A program made the position numbers and the translations under genes. From assembly GCF_018100985.1 (NCBI RefSeq), contig NZ_JAGJEI010000001.1, positions 124,001 to 188,000 on the forward strand: a DNA stretch of 64,000 nucleotides, given 5' to 3'. Positions 1 through 9,444 of this stretch are shown in pieces (positions within the stretch are counted from its first letter, which is position 1; every line of letters begins with the position of its first letter). The notes under the pieces were generated by a model. That model saw nothing but the letters and a program-made list of their open reading frames with translations. It was not told the DNA's origin and did no database searches. Origin of the DNA: Pseudoalteromonas sp. MMG007. GTDB lineage: Bacteria; Pseudomonadota; Gammaproteobacteria; Enterobacterales; Alteromonadaceae.

Positions 1-477
1 CTTTCAAAATTAGTACTTATTTGCGGCCTAGCAACAGCCACTCTTGGCGCTGGTAGCGTATTAGCTAAAGGTGATATGCATAAAAAGCAAGGTCACTCTC
101 AAGCTCGTTTTTTACTTTCTGAGCGTGCAGCCGATAAATTAAATTTAACAGATGAGCAGCAAACTAAGCTTAAAACTATTTTTGAAGCGCAAAAAACGCA
201 AATGAAAGCATTACGAGGCGATGATAAAGAAGCACGTAAAGCCGAGCGTGAAGCGCATAAAGCAAAAATGGACGCTCTACTTTCAGCTGCAACATTTGAT
301 GAAAATGCAGCAAAAGAGCTATTAAATGAACGTCATGAAAAAGGCATAGAGTTTGGGTTAATAAAACTTAAAACTCAGCACCAAGTAATGCAAGTACTTA
401 ATGCAGAGCAACAAGAGAAGTTCAAAAAAATGCAAAAACGCATGGGCAAAAAAAAGCAGCGTAAGCAAAAAGACTAA
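1..477 (+). CDS. Spy/CpxP-like periplasmic protein, 5' end missing
   Basis: The reading frame is open from the first base, and its first ~24 codons encode a hydrophobic stretch ending in an Ala-x-Ala-like site (VLA-KGD), so a signal peptide is cut by the window edge. The mature part is very rich in Lys, Glu, Gln and Ala and helical. It carries two LTxxQ-like motifs (LNLTDEQQTKL near the start, VLNAEQQEKF near the end), the hallmark of the Spy/CpxP/ZraP family of periplasmic stress chaperones. The C-terminus is strongly basic (KKKQRKQKD). In the family these proteins sense or buffer misfolded envelope proteins. The specific role here is inferred, and a regulator gene may lie just upstream outside the window. 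An intrinsic terminator follows the stop codon. Confidence 0.8.
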   Translation, partial: LSKLVLICGLATATLGAGSVLAKGDMHKKQGHSQARFLLSERAADKLNLTDEQQTKLKTIFEAQKTQMKALRGDDKEARKAEREAHKAKMDALLSAATFDENAAKELLNERHEKGIEFGLIKLKTQHQVMQVLNAEQQEKFKKMQKRMGKKKQRKQKD

Positions 478-501
478 TCGTTTAATTATAGATTAAATAC
501 T

Positions 502-530
502 AAAAAGCCAGCTTAATGCTGGCTTTTTCT
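502..530. terminator. Bidirectional intrinsic terminator
   Basis: A hairpin with stem AAAAAGCCAGC / GCTGGCTTTTT and loop TTAAT lies between the convergent Spy-like gene and yacG. The A-tract on one side and T-tract on the other let it serve both strands. Confidence 0.85.
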
Positions 531-550
531 ATTAGTATAATTACTTAAGC

Positions 551-781
551 TTATTTAAAAAATTCGTCTTCATTTTTGGCCATCATGGCTTCAATATCTT
601 CAATCATGTCTTGGCTAAATTGCTCAGCCGAAGTGATTGGTGCAGAGATTTTGTTATTCTCAAACGACCATTCACCTAAATCAATAAGCTGGCAGCGCTT
701 TGAACAAAAAGGGCGGTGTGGGCTTTGCTCAGACCATTCAACGTTGTTTTTACACGTTGGACAGTTAACAATAGTTGGCAT
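551..781 (-). CDS. yacG: YacG, zinc-binding DNA gyrase inhibitor
   Basis: This 76-residue protein has the four-cysteine zinc site of YacG: Cys7 and Cys10 (CPTC) with Cys26 and Cys30 (CSKRC), followed by the conserved LIDLGEWS segment. In E. coli YacG binds GyrB and inhibits gyrase. The gene is last in the leftward pil-coaE cluster, 58 bp after pilB. coaE and yacG are commonly linked to pilBCD in gammaproteobacteria, which supports the call. Its length is close to that of known homologues. Confidence 0.93.
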   Translation of the reverse strand: MPTIVNCPTCKNNVEWSEQSPHRPFCSKRCQLIDLGEWSFENNKISAPITSAEQFSQDMIEDIEAMMAKNEDEFFK

Positions 782-839
782 ACTTTACTCTCTAAATTTT
801 TTGCTTATAGCGCTAAAGGGAATCATTAGAGCTATACAC

Positions 840-2516
840 TTACATATTAGTTACGCGATTTATCTCAGCCAGAGACGTTAAACCATCAGCGGCTTTTCGT
901 AAACCCGACAGGCGTAAATTATTAAACCCAGCTTTAAGAGATACCTCTGCTATTTCTAGTGAGTTACCACCACGCATAATAATTTGTGCTATTTCTGGGG
1001 TAATTTGCATTACTTCGTAAATACCTACGCGGCCTTTATAACCATCTGTACAACTATCGCAGCCTTTAGGAGCGTAGAGTGTCATATCTTCAATTTGCTC
1101 TGTGGTAAACCCTTGGCGAGACAGCTCTTCGCTAGGTAGTTGCTCTGGTGTTTTACACTTAGGACATAACCTACGTGCTAATCGCTGGGCTATAATTAAG
1201 CTAATAGAGCTTGCCACGTTATAAGCGGGGACGCCCATATTTAATAAGCGAGTAATGGTTTCGGGTGCAGAGTTTGTATGCAGTGTTGATAACACTAAGT
1301 GACCCGTTTGCGCAGCTTTAATTGATATTTCAGCGGTTTCAAGGTCACGTATTTCACCTACCATTACTACATCTGGATCTTGACGTAAAAATGCACGCAG
1401 GGCGTTTGCAAAAGTCATCTCGGCTTTAGGGTTTATTTGTACTTGGTTAACCCCTTCAAGGTTTATTTCTACCGGATCTTCTGCGGTACTAATATTTCGC
1501 TCTGGCTGATTTAAAATATTTAAGCCTGTATAAAGTGATACCGTTTTACCAGAGCCGGTAGGGCCTGTAACCAGGATCATGCCTTGTGGCTGAGCGAGGG
1601 CATCCATGTAGAGCTTTTTCTGCTCTTCTTCATAGCCGAGGACATCAATGCCTAGCATAGCGCTTGATGAATCTAATATACGCATTACTATTTTTTCACC
1701 CCAAAGGGTTGGCATCGTGCTCACACGAAAATCGATACTTTTTCGTTCAGTAATTTTTAATTTGATGCGGCCATCTTGCGGTTTACGTTTTTCAGCTATA
1801 TCGAGCCTAGACATTACTTTAATACGTGCAGAAAGCTTAGTAGAAAGCGTATTCGGTGGGCTGGCTACTTCGTGCAAAATTCCGTCTATTCGAAAGCGAA
1901 TGCGGTATTTGTGCTCGTACGGTTCAAAGTGCAAATCCGAGGCGCCTTTTTTAATGGCATCCATTAAAATTTTATTGATATAAACAATGATTGGTGCATC
2001 GTCTTTATCATCATCTTTAGGGGCGGTTTCTTTTGGGCCTTCTGTATCTAAATCGGCAAACTCTTTAAACTCATCATCACTTAAATTTAAGCTACCAGTA
2101 GCATCTAATAATTGCTCTATTTTATTATCGAGTTGAACGTAATCAACCACGACCACTTCACACGATAAACCCGTACTAAATTCAAAGTTTTCAAAAGCGC
2201 CGTAGTCGGTTGGGTCTGAGGCGGCAATGTATACTTTTCGACCTTTTTGAACAAGCGGTAAAATATGATGTTTGCGGATGAGCTTTTCTTTTACAAGGTC
2301 TGCTGGAATAGATGCAGGATCAAAGTCTTTTAAATCAAAATAGGGTACGCGAAATAAATCAATACATTGCTCTGCTAAGTCTAAGCTGTCGATTTTTCCA
2401 CATTTAGAAATAAGCTCAGCTGTTGAGGCAAATTCGTTTTGTTTTGCTTTAACTGTATCGGCATCGATACGGCCAAGGGTAATAAATTTTCTCAATAACG
2501 GTGAGTTAATATTCAT
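840..2516 (-). CDS. pilB: Type IV pilus extension ATPase PilB
   Basis: This cytoplasmic hexameric GspE/PulE-family ATPase powers pilin polymerisation. The 558-residue protein has an N-terminal MshEN/T2SSE_N domain (about 1-140), an acidic linker (about 145-172), then the ATPase core. Walker A GPTGSGKT is at 318-325, Asp-box and Walker [10 protein letters not shown] at 383-391, and the His-box STLHTN near 410. A tetracysteine zinc site (C451, C454, C486, C489) is typical of PilB/GspE and absent from the retraction ATPase PilT. Its position is unusual: it follows coaE by 126 bp, not pilA. The ATG start gives a normal family length. Confidence 0.95.
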   Translation of the reverse strand: MNINSPLLRKFITLGRIDADTVKAKQNEFASTAELISKCGKIDSLDLAEQCIDLFRVPYFDLKDFDPASIPADLVKEKLIRKHHILPLVQKGRKVYIAASDPTDYGAFENFEFSTGLSCEVVVVDYVQLDNKIEQLLDATGSLNLSDDEFKEFADLDTEGPKETAPKDDDKDDAPIIVYINKILMDAIKKGASDLHFEPYEHKYRIRFRIDGILHEVASPPNTLSTKLSARIKVMSRLDIAEKRKPQDGRIKLKITERKSIDFRVSTMPTLWGEKIVMRILDSSSAMLGIDVLGYEEEQKKLYMDALAQPQGMILVTGPTGSGKTVSLYTGLNILNQPERNISTAEDPVEINLEGVNQVQINPKAEMTFANALRAFLRQDPDVVMVGEIRDLETAEISIKAAQTGHLVLSTLHTNSAPETITRLLNMGVPAYNVASSISLIIAQRLARRLCPKCKTPEQLPSEELSRQGFTTEQIEDMTLYAPKGCDSCTDGYKGRVGIYEVMQITPEIAQIIMRGGNSLEIAEVSLKAGFNNLRLSGLRKAADGLTSLAEINRVTNM

Positions 2517-2642
2517 TGCGCACCTGCTTTATTCCTTCAATAGTAAGCAATTTATCAGAAACAAGAAGGGGATTACATTATCTTTCGTTCTTTGCAGCGA
2601 TTTTACTAACTAAAATGTAAATTTATGTGAGTTATGACCCTA

Positions 2643-3284
2643 TTAATGGGATTTAGTTGTACTGTTTAAAGCATAGTGTAGATAATTTTTATGAAGAACA
2701 ACAAGTTCTGCATGAACGAGCGTTAAATCGCGGTCATTATTTAGAATGTCATCTGCTTTTTGCTGTTTATCTTCACGAGACATTTGTGCTGCAATAATAC
2801 TTTTTACTTGCTCAATTGTTGTATTATCGCGTTTTGCCGTACGCTCAATTTGTACAGAGGCCGGTACATCAATAAGTAATGTATGGTTGCAATATCTATC
2901 AAGGTTATTTTCAAATAATAAAGGGGCTACTAATACAACATAAGGGCTTGTTGCATTATTTAAATCGGCCAATATTTTTTTACGAATAAGTGGGTGAAGC
3001 AGTGCGTTTAGCCATTCTTTATCAGCATTATTTGTAAATATTTTAGTGCGTAGTACTGCTCTATTTAATGTGCCATTGGGTAGTAAAATATTTTTACCAA
3101 AGTGCGCAATAATCGCATTTAGGCCGGTACTATTGGGGGCTACTACTTCACGCGCAATAATATCGGCATCAACAACAGTAATCGCTAATTCTTCAAACAT
3201 ATTGCTAACGGCTGTTTTGCCGCAGCCAATACCGCCCGTTAAGCCTAGCACCCAGTTATTTATTTTAGTTGTTTGCTCACCCAT
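2643..3284 (-). CDS. coaE: Dephospho-CoA kinase
   Basis: CoaE phosphorylates the 3'-hydroxyl of dephospho-CoA, the last step of coenzyme A synthesis. The P-loop GGIGCGKT is at residues 17-24 of the 213-residue protein. The DADxIAREV nucleotide-binding stretch and the HPLIR motif also match the family. I chose the ATG that begins one base after the pilD stop codon. A TTG four codons further upstream inside pilD is possible but less likely. Tight spacing with pilD suggests translational coupling. The protein is cytosolic. Confidence 0.93.
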   Translation of the reverse strand: MGEQTTKINNWVLGLTGGIGCGKTAVSNMFEELAITVVDADIIAREVVAPNSTGLNAIIAHFGKNILLPNGTLNRAVLRTKIFTNNADKEWLNALLHPLIRKKILADLNNATSPYVVLVAPLLFENNLDRYCNHTLLIDVPASVQIERTAKRDNTTIEQVKSIIAAQMSREDKQQKADDILNNDRDLTLVHAELVVLHKNYLHYALNSTTKSH

Positions 3285-3285
3285 A

Positions 3286-4179
3286 TCAATAGCCAATTAA
3301 ATTAAAATACATATTTTGAATTTGACTGCCCCACAATAGTGTAATCCAACCAGCTATGGCTAAATAAGGGCCAAATGGAATGGGCGTTGCTTTGTCTTTA
3401 CCTTGAATACTCAAAAGAGCAATGCCAATAATGGCGCCTACTACGCTTGAAAGCAGTATAATGGTTAAAAGTGATTGCCAACCAAGAAGTGCGCCAAATA
3501 CGGCTAGTAATTTAAAGTCCCCATAACCCATACCTTCTTTACCGGTTAATAGCTTAAATAACCAAAATACACTCCATAAGCTTAGATAACCAAAAGCGGC
3601 ACCCATAATTGCATCACTTGGCGTAATTGTAATTCCGGCAACAGCGGCAATAAGTGCCAGCCAAACAAGTGGAAGAGTGAGCTGATCGGGGAGCAGCATG
3701 TGGTCAATATCAATAAAAGTTAGCGCGACTAAAATCCAGGTTATAAAAATATATAAAAGGGCTTGCTCTGTAGCACCAAAGCTATAAGCAATAATTAGGC
3801 TTAGTATGGTTGTAATTGCCTCAACAGCAGGGTAACGAACAGAAATTGAGTTACTACAGTTCGCACATTTACCTTTTAGCAAAAGCCAACTAATAATGGG
3901 TATATTCTGCCAAGGCTTAATAGCCATTTTGCATTTTGGGCAGGTAGAGTTAGGTTTTACTAAGTTAAAAGGCTCGTAGGTTTGGGTTTGCTTAGGTTTA
4001 TTAGCTGTTAGTTCATCTTCTAAAAGTAGTCTGCACTCGCTTTGCCATTCTCGTTGCATCATAAGTGGTAAGCGATAAATAACCACATTTAAAAAACTGC
4101 CTACACATAAACTGACTAAGCCAACAGTAGTTAAATAAAACCACAGTTGGTTTTGCATTACTTCAATAATACTTTGCAT
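3286..4179 (-). CDS. pilD: Prepilin peptidase / N-methyltransferase PilD
   Basis: This integral inner-membrane aspartyl protease cleaves the leader of type IV prepilins and related pseudopilins and methylates the new N-terminal Phe. The 297-residue protein has several hydrophobic helices. An N-terminal SFLNVVIYRLP signature is followed by a CPKC...CANC zinc motif in the cytoplasmic loop. The two catalytic aspartates sit in the DIDHMLLPD and GYGDFKLL contexts. It probably also serves type II secretion if this organism has it. It is the third gene of the leftward pil operon, after pilC. Confidence 0.95.
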   Translation of the reverse strand: MQSIIEVMQNQLWFYLTTVGLVSLCVGSFLNVVIYRLPLMMQREWQSECRLLLEDELTANKPKQTQTYEPFNLVKPNSTCPKCKMAIKPWQNIPIISWLLLKGKCANCSNSISVRYPAVEAITTILSLIIAYSFGATEQALLYIFITWILVALTFIDIDHMLLPDQLTLPLVWLALIAAVAGITITPSDAIMGAAFGYLSLWSVFWLFKLLTGKEGMGYGDFKLLAVFGALLGWQSLLTIILLSSVVGAIIGIALLSIQGKDKATPIPFGPYLAIAGWITLLWGSQIQNMYFNLIGY

Positions 4180-4331
4180 TTATTTACCTGAAAATTATTC
4201 TAAAAATTAAGAGTCTAAAAATTAAGTGAAATAATTATCACAAAGAGAAGTTGAAGAGAGTAAATGGAATGACATTAGCCGCCAACCCTGTAGAGATAAG
4301 GCTCTCTTTAATTCTTATAAATTTTTATTAA

Positions 4332-5558
4332 TTAAATTACAGAGCCTAACTGGAAAATCGGCAAGTACATAGCCACAATTAAGCCACCAACGAGTACGCC
4401 TAGTACAGCCATAATTAGCGGCTCTAATAAACTTGAAAGGCCATCCACTGCATCATCTACTTCTTGTTCATATATCGTTGCTACTTTGGCAAGCATGCCA
4501 TCTAGTGAACCTGATTCCTCACCAATAGCCACCATTTGAATAACCATATCAGGAAATATTTTAGAGCTACGCATTGCCCAGTTCATTTGATTACCAGAGC
4601 TTACTTCTGCTTTAATATCTAAAATAGCATAGCGGTAAACAGCATTACCTGAGGCGCCTGCAGCAGAGTTTAGTGCATCAACAAGTGGTACACCAGCAGC
4701 AAAAGTAGTCGACAGTGTGCGGGCATAACGCGCAACAGCGGCTTTGTTTAAAATCATACCAATTACTGGCAGTTTTAATATGATTCGGTCGGTCGCATCT
4801 CTAAGTTTTAAACTTCTAAGCTTGGCTTCTTTAAATGCATAACCAAATGCAACAATAGCGATTAGTATCATCCACCAATACGCTTGCATAAAGTTAGATA
4901 TACCAATTACAAATAAGGTAAATGCGGGAAGCTCTGCGCCAAAGCCCGCAAATATATCTTGAAACTGTGGCACTACAAAGATTAAAAGTATTGAGGTAAC
5001 TATAAGCGCTACAACTAAAACTGCGATAGGGTAAAACATGGCTTTTTTGATTTTAGATTTAAGCGCTTCAGATTTTTCTTTATATAGGGCAACACGGTCA
5101 AATATTTTATCAAGTGCCCCTGATTGTTCACCTGACTCGACTAAATCACAATATAAATCATCAAAGTATCGAGGGTATTTTCTTAGTGCTGAGGAAAGAG
5201 TCTGCCCTGCTTTTACATCACCACCAATTGCATTCATTAACTTACTGACACTTTTGTTATTTGAGCCACTAGCAATCATTTCAATTGATTGTATTAATGG
5301 AACACCTGCTGTGAGCATGGTTGCAATTTGACGAGTGACTAGTGCTATATCTTTAGGGGTTATTTTTTTTGTGTGTACACCAAATAAAGGTTTGGCTTTG
5401 CGCTTTACTTTTGAAGGTGTGATACCTTGTTTGCGTAATTGGGCTTTTATTAAAGCAATGCTTTGTCCTGTCAGTTCGCCTTCTAATTTTTTACCTCTAG
5501 CACTTACTCCAATCCACTGAAAAGTAACCAAATTTTTATTTTCTTGTTTTTTAGCCAT
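4332..5558 (-). CDS. pilC: Type IV pilus inner-membrane platform protein PilC
   Basis: PilC is the GspF-family platform protein that couples the PilB motor to pilin assembly. The 408 residues contain two repeated cytoplasmic GspF domains (about 70-190 and 275-395) separated and followed by membrane helices (about 175-195, 220-245, 385-405). The TRQIATMLTAGVPLIQS and RTLSTTFAAGVPLVDA repeats are typical. It starts 74 bp after pilA, with pilB not intervening. A gap of about 150 bp separates it from pilD. Confidence 0.94.
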   Translation of the reverse strand: MAKKQENKNLVTFQWIGVSARGKKLEGELTGQSIALIKAQLRKQGITPSKVKRKAKPLFGVHTKKITPKDIALVTRQIATMLTAGVPLIQSIEMIASGSNNKSVSKLMNAIGGDVKAGQTLSSALRKYPRYFDDLYCDLVESGEQSGALDKIFDRVALYKEKSEALKSKIKKAMFYPIAVLVVALIVTSILLIFVVPQFQDIFAGFGAELPAFTLFVIGISNFMQAYWWMILIAIVAFGYAFKEAKLRSLKLRDATDRIILKLPVIGMILNKAAVARYARTLSTTFAAGVPLVDALNSAAGASGNAVYRYAILDIKAEVSSGNQMNWAMRSSKIFPDMVIQMVAIGEESGSLDGMLAKVATIYEQEVDDAVDGLSSLLEPLIMAVLGVLVGGLIVAMYLPIFQLGSVI

Positions 5559-5632
5559 TACCTTATTACCACCTAAAAATTAAAAAGGTAGCATATAGCT
5601 ACCTTATAATCGTTCAATCTTTAATGGTCTTA

Positions 5633-6073
5633 TTACTCAGATTTTGCAACAGTTGTACAAGTTGCAGGTGCTAATTTAGCTTCTACAGTTGTTGTGCACG
5701 CCCAAGTACCAGTTGCAGTTCTACCTAAGGTAATTGTTCCACCCTCGACGTCCCCCGAACCAGTCATAGTACATGCTACAGAGCCTACCCCAGCTGCAGG
5801 TTCTGTTACGGTAAATGCACTGCAGCGACTAGTGCTAGCAGCCAGTCCTAAGTTAGTAGCAGTATAAAAAGTACCCGGGCGACCTTCAGCTACGGCAACA
5901 TCATATGCACTTCGAGCCCCAGATATTTCAGCTAGAGAAGAGGCAACCTGAGCTTTCTGTGTATAATCTTGGTAAGCAGGTAATGCTACCGCAGCTAAAA
6001 TACCGATGATTGCTACAACAATCATTAATTCAATTAGGGTGAAACCCTGTTGTTTTTGAGTCATTGTTTTCAT
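5633..6073 (-). CDS. pilA: Type IV major pilin PilA
   Basis: The prepilin has a short basic leader ([10 protein letters not shown]) followed by the canonical cleavage site and helix [20 protein letters not shown], with Glu5 of the mature chain present. The C-terminal half is small-residue rich and contains four cysteines, two of them near the C-terminus (WACTTT and PATCTT), forming the usual disulfide-bounded D-region. The start is supported by the strong ribosome site AGGAGAGG six bases before ATG. It is first in the pil cluster. The variable C-terminal region is expected to differ between strains. Confidence 0.94.
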   Translation of the reverse strand: MKTMTQKQQGFTLIELMIVVAIIGILAAVALPAYQDYTQKAQVASSLAEISGARSAYDVAVAEGRPGTFYTATNLGLAASTSRCSAFTVTEPAAGVGSVACTMTGSGDVEGGTITLGRTATGTWACTTTVEAKLAPATCTTVAKSE

Positions 6074-6569
6074 GTTTCCTCTCCTAAAGGATAGATTTTA
6101 TAAGTTAAATCACGTAAGCGGTCATAACAACCAAACTTAATTTATCGGATTTACTTTACAGTTTTACTTAAAATAAATTTTTATTGCACTTTAGCTTATG
6201 AAACACAAAAGCTAGGTCCGAATTCACTCTGTTTAGCACTAATAATTTAAACATTACATAAGAGGTGCTAAATGCTGCAACAACAAACAGTATAGACATA
6301 AAATAAGCAGGTTAGCTGCTTAATAAGTTTTAATTCTTTTTAAAAGCTTAGGTTAGCTTATACAACTAGTTATTTATGGTTGTTTTTTAAAATAAAATAC
6401 TACAACAAAATTAGTGTATCATTTTATTTTGGTAATTAGCACGTTACTTTTTATCAAAAGCTATTTTATTTAACAAAGTGTTACATATTAAGCCTTTTGG
6501 ATTGCTTAATGTTTTTTTACTTATCTTGTCAATAGATTAGAGCTCTTAATTTTTTACATATTCTCGAAA
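6074..6569. other. AT-rich intergenic region between pilA and nadC
   Basis: About 500 bp without a coding region. It must hold the pilA promoter. I looked for a sigma-54 site (TGGCAC-N5-TTGC type) on the minus strand upstream of pilA and saw no convincing match. No strong hairpin-plus-U-tract terminator for nadC is evident. Otherwise I see nothing beyond AT-rich sequence. Confidence 0.5.
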
Positions 6570-7427
6570 TTACTCAAAACGCATTGATAAATCGATTGAT
6601 TGTAAGTTTTTTGTTAATGCGCCGCTTGATATAAAATCAACTCCCGCTTGCGAGTAAGTTTTGAGTGTTTCTAGGGTCATATTGCCTGAAACTTCTAATT
6701 TAGCGCGCTTATTGGTTAAAACAACAGCTTGTTTAATTTGTTCTACGCTAAAGTTGTCGAGCATAATTATATTGGCGCCAGCTTCAATCGCTTGTTTAAG
6801 CTCTGGAAGTGTTTCAACCTCAACCTCAACAGGTTTTGTTGGGTGGTTTTGTTTAGCTTGAGCTACTGCTTTATTAATTCCGCCGCATGCTGCTATATGG
6901 TTTTCTTTAATTAAAAACGCATCAAATAGGCCTATACGGTGGTTTGCACCGCCGCCGCATTTAACTGCGTATTTTTGAAGTGCTCTTAGGCCGGGTATTG
7001 TTTTACGGGTATCGAGTAATTGTGTAGTTGTACCGCTTAGCTCTTTTACATAATGCGCGGTAGTTGTGGCTGTGCCTGATAAGGTTTGCACAAAGTTAAG
7101 CGCGGTACGTTCGGCTGTTAATATTGCACGAGCCGACCCCTTGGCAGTAAATAAAGTACTATTTGCCGATACAAAGTCGCCATCATTTATAAGTACGTTT
7201 ATCTCAACGCTTGGGTCTACTTGCTTAAAAACTTCAAGGATGATGTCTTTACCACAAAAAACGCAATCTTCACGAGTAATTACTTTGGCATTGGCTTGTT
7301 CGTTTTGCGGGATAAGTTGCGCGGTTATATCGCCATCTTGCGCAGTTTGATAATTTAGATCTTCATCTAAAGCGAGAGTGACAAGTTGGGTAATAAGCGT
7401 GTGCGAAATAGACATATGAAGGCTCAT
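6570..7427 (-). CDS. nadC: Quinolinate phosphoribosyltransferase (nicotinate-nucleotide pyrophosphorylase)
   Basis: NadC converts quinolinate and PRPP to nicotinate mononucleotide in de novo NAD synthesis. The 285-residue protein shows the family signatures ALDEDL near the N-terminus, ERTALNFVQTLSGTAT, LDTRKTIPGLR, KYAVKCGGGANHR and the EVEVETLPEL / NIIMLDN barrel strands. The arrangement nadC divergent from ampD-ampE is conserved in gammaproteobacteria. The ATG at 7427 is one codon cluster upstream of a second Met (MSISHTL); either could be used. Confidence 0.96.
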   Translation of the reverse strand: MSLHMSISHTLITQLVTLALDEDLNYQTAQDGDITAQLIPQNEQANAKVITREDCVFCGKDIILEVFKQVDPSVEINVLINDGDFVSANSTLFTAKGSARAILTAERTALNFVQTLSGTATTTAHYVKELSGTTTQLLDTRKTIPGLRALQKYAVKCGGGANHRIGLFDAFLIKENHIAACGGINKAVAQAKQNHPTKPVEVEVETLPELKQAIEAGANIIMLDNFSVEQIKQAVVLTNKRAKLEVSGNMTLETLKTYSQAGVDFISSGALTKNLQSIDLSMRFE

Positions 7428-7649
7428 AAGTGTTAATTAATTAAGCAAATTTTACTATGTTTGTATACCTATGAGAAGTGCTTTAGGGTTTAGACTCTTA
7501 AAAGGTGACTCTATTAAGAAGGGCGCTAAGCTTTAACTCAGCATAAACACCGGCAAAGAGTTAAAAACAGTTTTGCATCAGGCTAATGGCTATCATTCTT
7601 TTTATAAATCCTTTAGCATCAATAATATGTACATCTTGGTATTTATGTT

Positions 7650-8204
7650 ATGCAAATAGATTTAAATGGGATGATTGAAAATGTGCTACAGCGCCCTTGT
7701 TCGCATTTTGATGAACGCCCCGATGAGGCTGACATATCGTTATTAGTGATTCATAATATTTCATTGCCAGCAGGTCAGTTTGGAACGCCTTACGTTGATG
7801 CGTTATTTATGGGGGCAGTTGACTGTAAAGCGCACCCAAGTTTTTGTGATTTAGAGGGGCTGCGTGTATCGGCTCACTGCTTTATTAAGCGCACAGGAGA
7901 GGTTATTCAATATGTGCCTTTTAATAAGCGGGCTTGGCATGCTGGGCAATCTGAATTTGCTGGGCAAGTTGCATGTAATAATTTTAGTATAGGTATTGAG
8001 CTTGAGGGCACCGACACCACACCTTATACTCAAGCTCAATATGCTAGTTTACATAATGTCACCAATGCTATTTTAAAGCGTTACCCTTTAATTAATACGC
8101 AGCGTATTGTTGGGCATTGCGATATAGCACCAGGTCGAAAAACAGACCCTGGTGATAGTTTTAATTGGCCTGCTTATATTAGTAGGTTAGAACAAGTTAT
8201 TTAA
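7650..8204 (+). CDS. ampD: 1,6-anhydro-N-acetylmuramyl-L-alanine amidase AmpD
   Basis: This cytoplasmic zinc amidase strips peptide from anhydromuropeptides during peptidoglycan recycling, which keeps the AmpR ligand low. Of 184 residues, the zinc ligands are His35 (LLVIHNIS), His156 and Asp166 (GHCDIAPGRKTDPGD), with Glu117 in SIGIELEGTD. The RAWHAG motif is also present. Length matches E. coli AmpD. It is followed 13 bp later by ampE, probably one transcript. In this window the recycling enzymes AmgK and MurU are also encoded (near 52-54 kb). Confidence 0.96.
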   Translation: MQIDLNGMIENVLQRPCSHFDERPDEADISLLVIHNISLPAGQFGTPYVDALFMGAVDCKAHPSFCDLEGLRVSAHCFIKRTGEVIQYVPFNKRAWHAGQSEFAGQVACNNFSIGIELEGTDTTPYTQAQYASLHNVTNAILKRYPLINTQRIVGHCDIAPGRKTDPGDSFNWPAYISRLEQVI

Positions 8205-8217
8205 GTGAGTCGCTATC

Positions 8218-9069
8218 ATGATTTTGGTTTCTATAATAATTGCACTAATTCTTGAGCGTTTAGGGGCTCGCTCACATTATTGGCAAATAAGCTATTACGC
8301 TAATGGTTATTTAAATCGCTCTACTAAATTACTGGCGAATAAAGGCTTATTTAGCAGCGCTATAGGTTTTTTAATCTGGCTTTTTTTACCTGTTATAGCC
8401 ATTGCAGTCGTTTATACGTTCTCTGATTTTGTACTTTGGCAGCTAGTAGTAAACATTGTTGTGCTTTTAGTTTGTTTTGGGTGTGCTAAGCAGCGGGCTT
8501 TATATAAATCGTATTTAAATGCGTTAACGCGTGATGATCAAACTGCGGCCTCTTTATATGCATTACAAATGGGTCAAAAGCATCTAAAGGGTGAAGAAGG
8601 CGGCGAAACCTTTGGGCAAACCTTGGCGTGGGTAAACTTTAGATTTTACTGTGCTGTTATTTTTTGGTTTGTTGTGCTTGGCGCACCTGGGGCCGTACTT
8701 TATGCAACAGTGCGTACCTTTGCTGACTTAGTAGCAGAAAACCATAAAGTAGCGTTTGCTAAGCGCTTTAAGCTTATTCATCAACTCCTATTTTGGCTAG
8801 ATTGGTTACCTGCGCGCGTTGCAAGTTTTGGTTATTTAGTAATAGGCAACTTTAATAAGGGAACAAGTTGTTGGATGCATTACGCGCTTGATTTTAAATC
8901 ACCAAATCGCAAAGTTGTCACATGTACTGCACTTGCCGCCGAGCAAGTGGAAAAACGTTATTATGGCTGCACTTATGAGGCAACCTGTATGATTAAGTTA
9001 GTCAAACGCAATGTTTTATTTTATTTAGTATTAATTGCGCTGCTTACTTTATTTGGCGGGCTTTCTTAA
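8218..9069 (+). CDS. ampE: AmpE-like inner-membrane protein
   Basis: The 283-residue protein has four to five hydrophobic segments (about 1-15, 50-90, 140-165, 260-280). The family pattern includes an N-terminal LILERLG motif and the conserved RF(Y)CAVIFWFVVLGAPGA region. AmpE is a membrane protein encoded after ampD, and its biochemical role is not firmly known; it resembles CobD/CbiB-type membrane proteins. Co-transcription with ampD is likely from the 13-bp gap. The call rests on synteny plus residue pattern. Confidence 0.9.
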   Translation: MILVSIIIALILERLGARSHYWQISYYANGYLNRSTKLLANKGLFSSAIGFLIWLFLPVIAIAVVYTFSDFVLWQLVVNIVVLLVCFGCAKQRALYKSYLNALTRDDQTAASLYALQMGQKHLKGEEGGETFGQTLAWVNFRFYCAVIFWFVVLGAPGAVLYATVRTFADLVAENHKVAFAKRFKLIHQLLFWLDWLPARVASFGYLVIGNFNKGTSCWMHYALDFKSPNRKVVTCTALAAEQVEKRYYGCTYEATCMIKLVKRNVLFYLVLIALLTLFGGLS

Positions 9070-9091
9070 ACTTTCACTTATTTCTATTTAC

Positions 9092-9126
9092 TCATTAACG
9101 CTCTATATATTGTAGGGCGTTTTTGT
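9092..9126 (+). terminator. Probable ampE terminator
   Basis: An AACGCTC...GGGCGTT imperfect stem followed by TTTTTG lies shortly after the ampE stop codon. The stem is short and includes a G-T pair. Confidence 0.55.
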
Positions 9127-9193
9127 GCGTGCAAACTCTTTGGCTATTAATTTTTTCAATTAATTCAACTAGAGCTATTATTCTAAATTATTC

Positions 9194-9204
9194 TGGTCAG
9201 ACCA
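9194..9204. promoter_or_regulatory. Distal PdhR-type operator
   Basis: TGGTCAGACCA is a perfect TGGT-N3-ACCA dyad, the PdhR half-site arrangement, about 250 bp upstream of pdhR. It supports autoregulation of pdhR-aceEF, but PdhR and other GntR/FadR-family regulators share this core. Confidence 0.6.
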
Positions 9205-9351
9205 TTTGTTTTCATCTTGTTAACGTTTAGGCCAATTTACCTAACTAGCGTATTATTTGAACTTCGTTCAAAATGCGTTACGCTACGCTGATTGCTCAAA
9301 TAACCAGTAAATTGACAGCTATTTACCTTTTTGATACCGTATTGAAAATTT

Positions 9352-9364
9352 TTGGTATGACCAA
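9352..9364. promoter_or_regulatory. Proximal PdhR operator
   Basis: TTGGTATGACCAA is an exact dyad of the PdhR consensus (A)TTGGTnnnACCAA(T) about 80 bp before the pdhR ATG. A TTGAAA hexamer at 9342 could be a -35 element, so bound repressor would cover the promoter. In E. coli PdhR releases DNA on binding pyruvate. The same mode is inferred here. Confidence 0.75.
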
Positions 9365-9444
9365 TTTACCTTTTGGGCAAGTGGTCAAGCTCTAGGCCTT
9401 AAAAATCAGGCTTTTTAGTATTTATACAACGTGGACGTTGATTA

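Noticed and set aside
6074..6240. Sigma-54 promoter for pilA
   Set aside because: Expected from other pilA genes, but no GG-N10-GC element with acceptable match was found on the minus strand.
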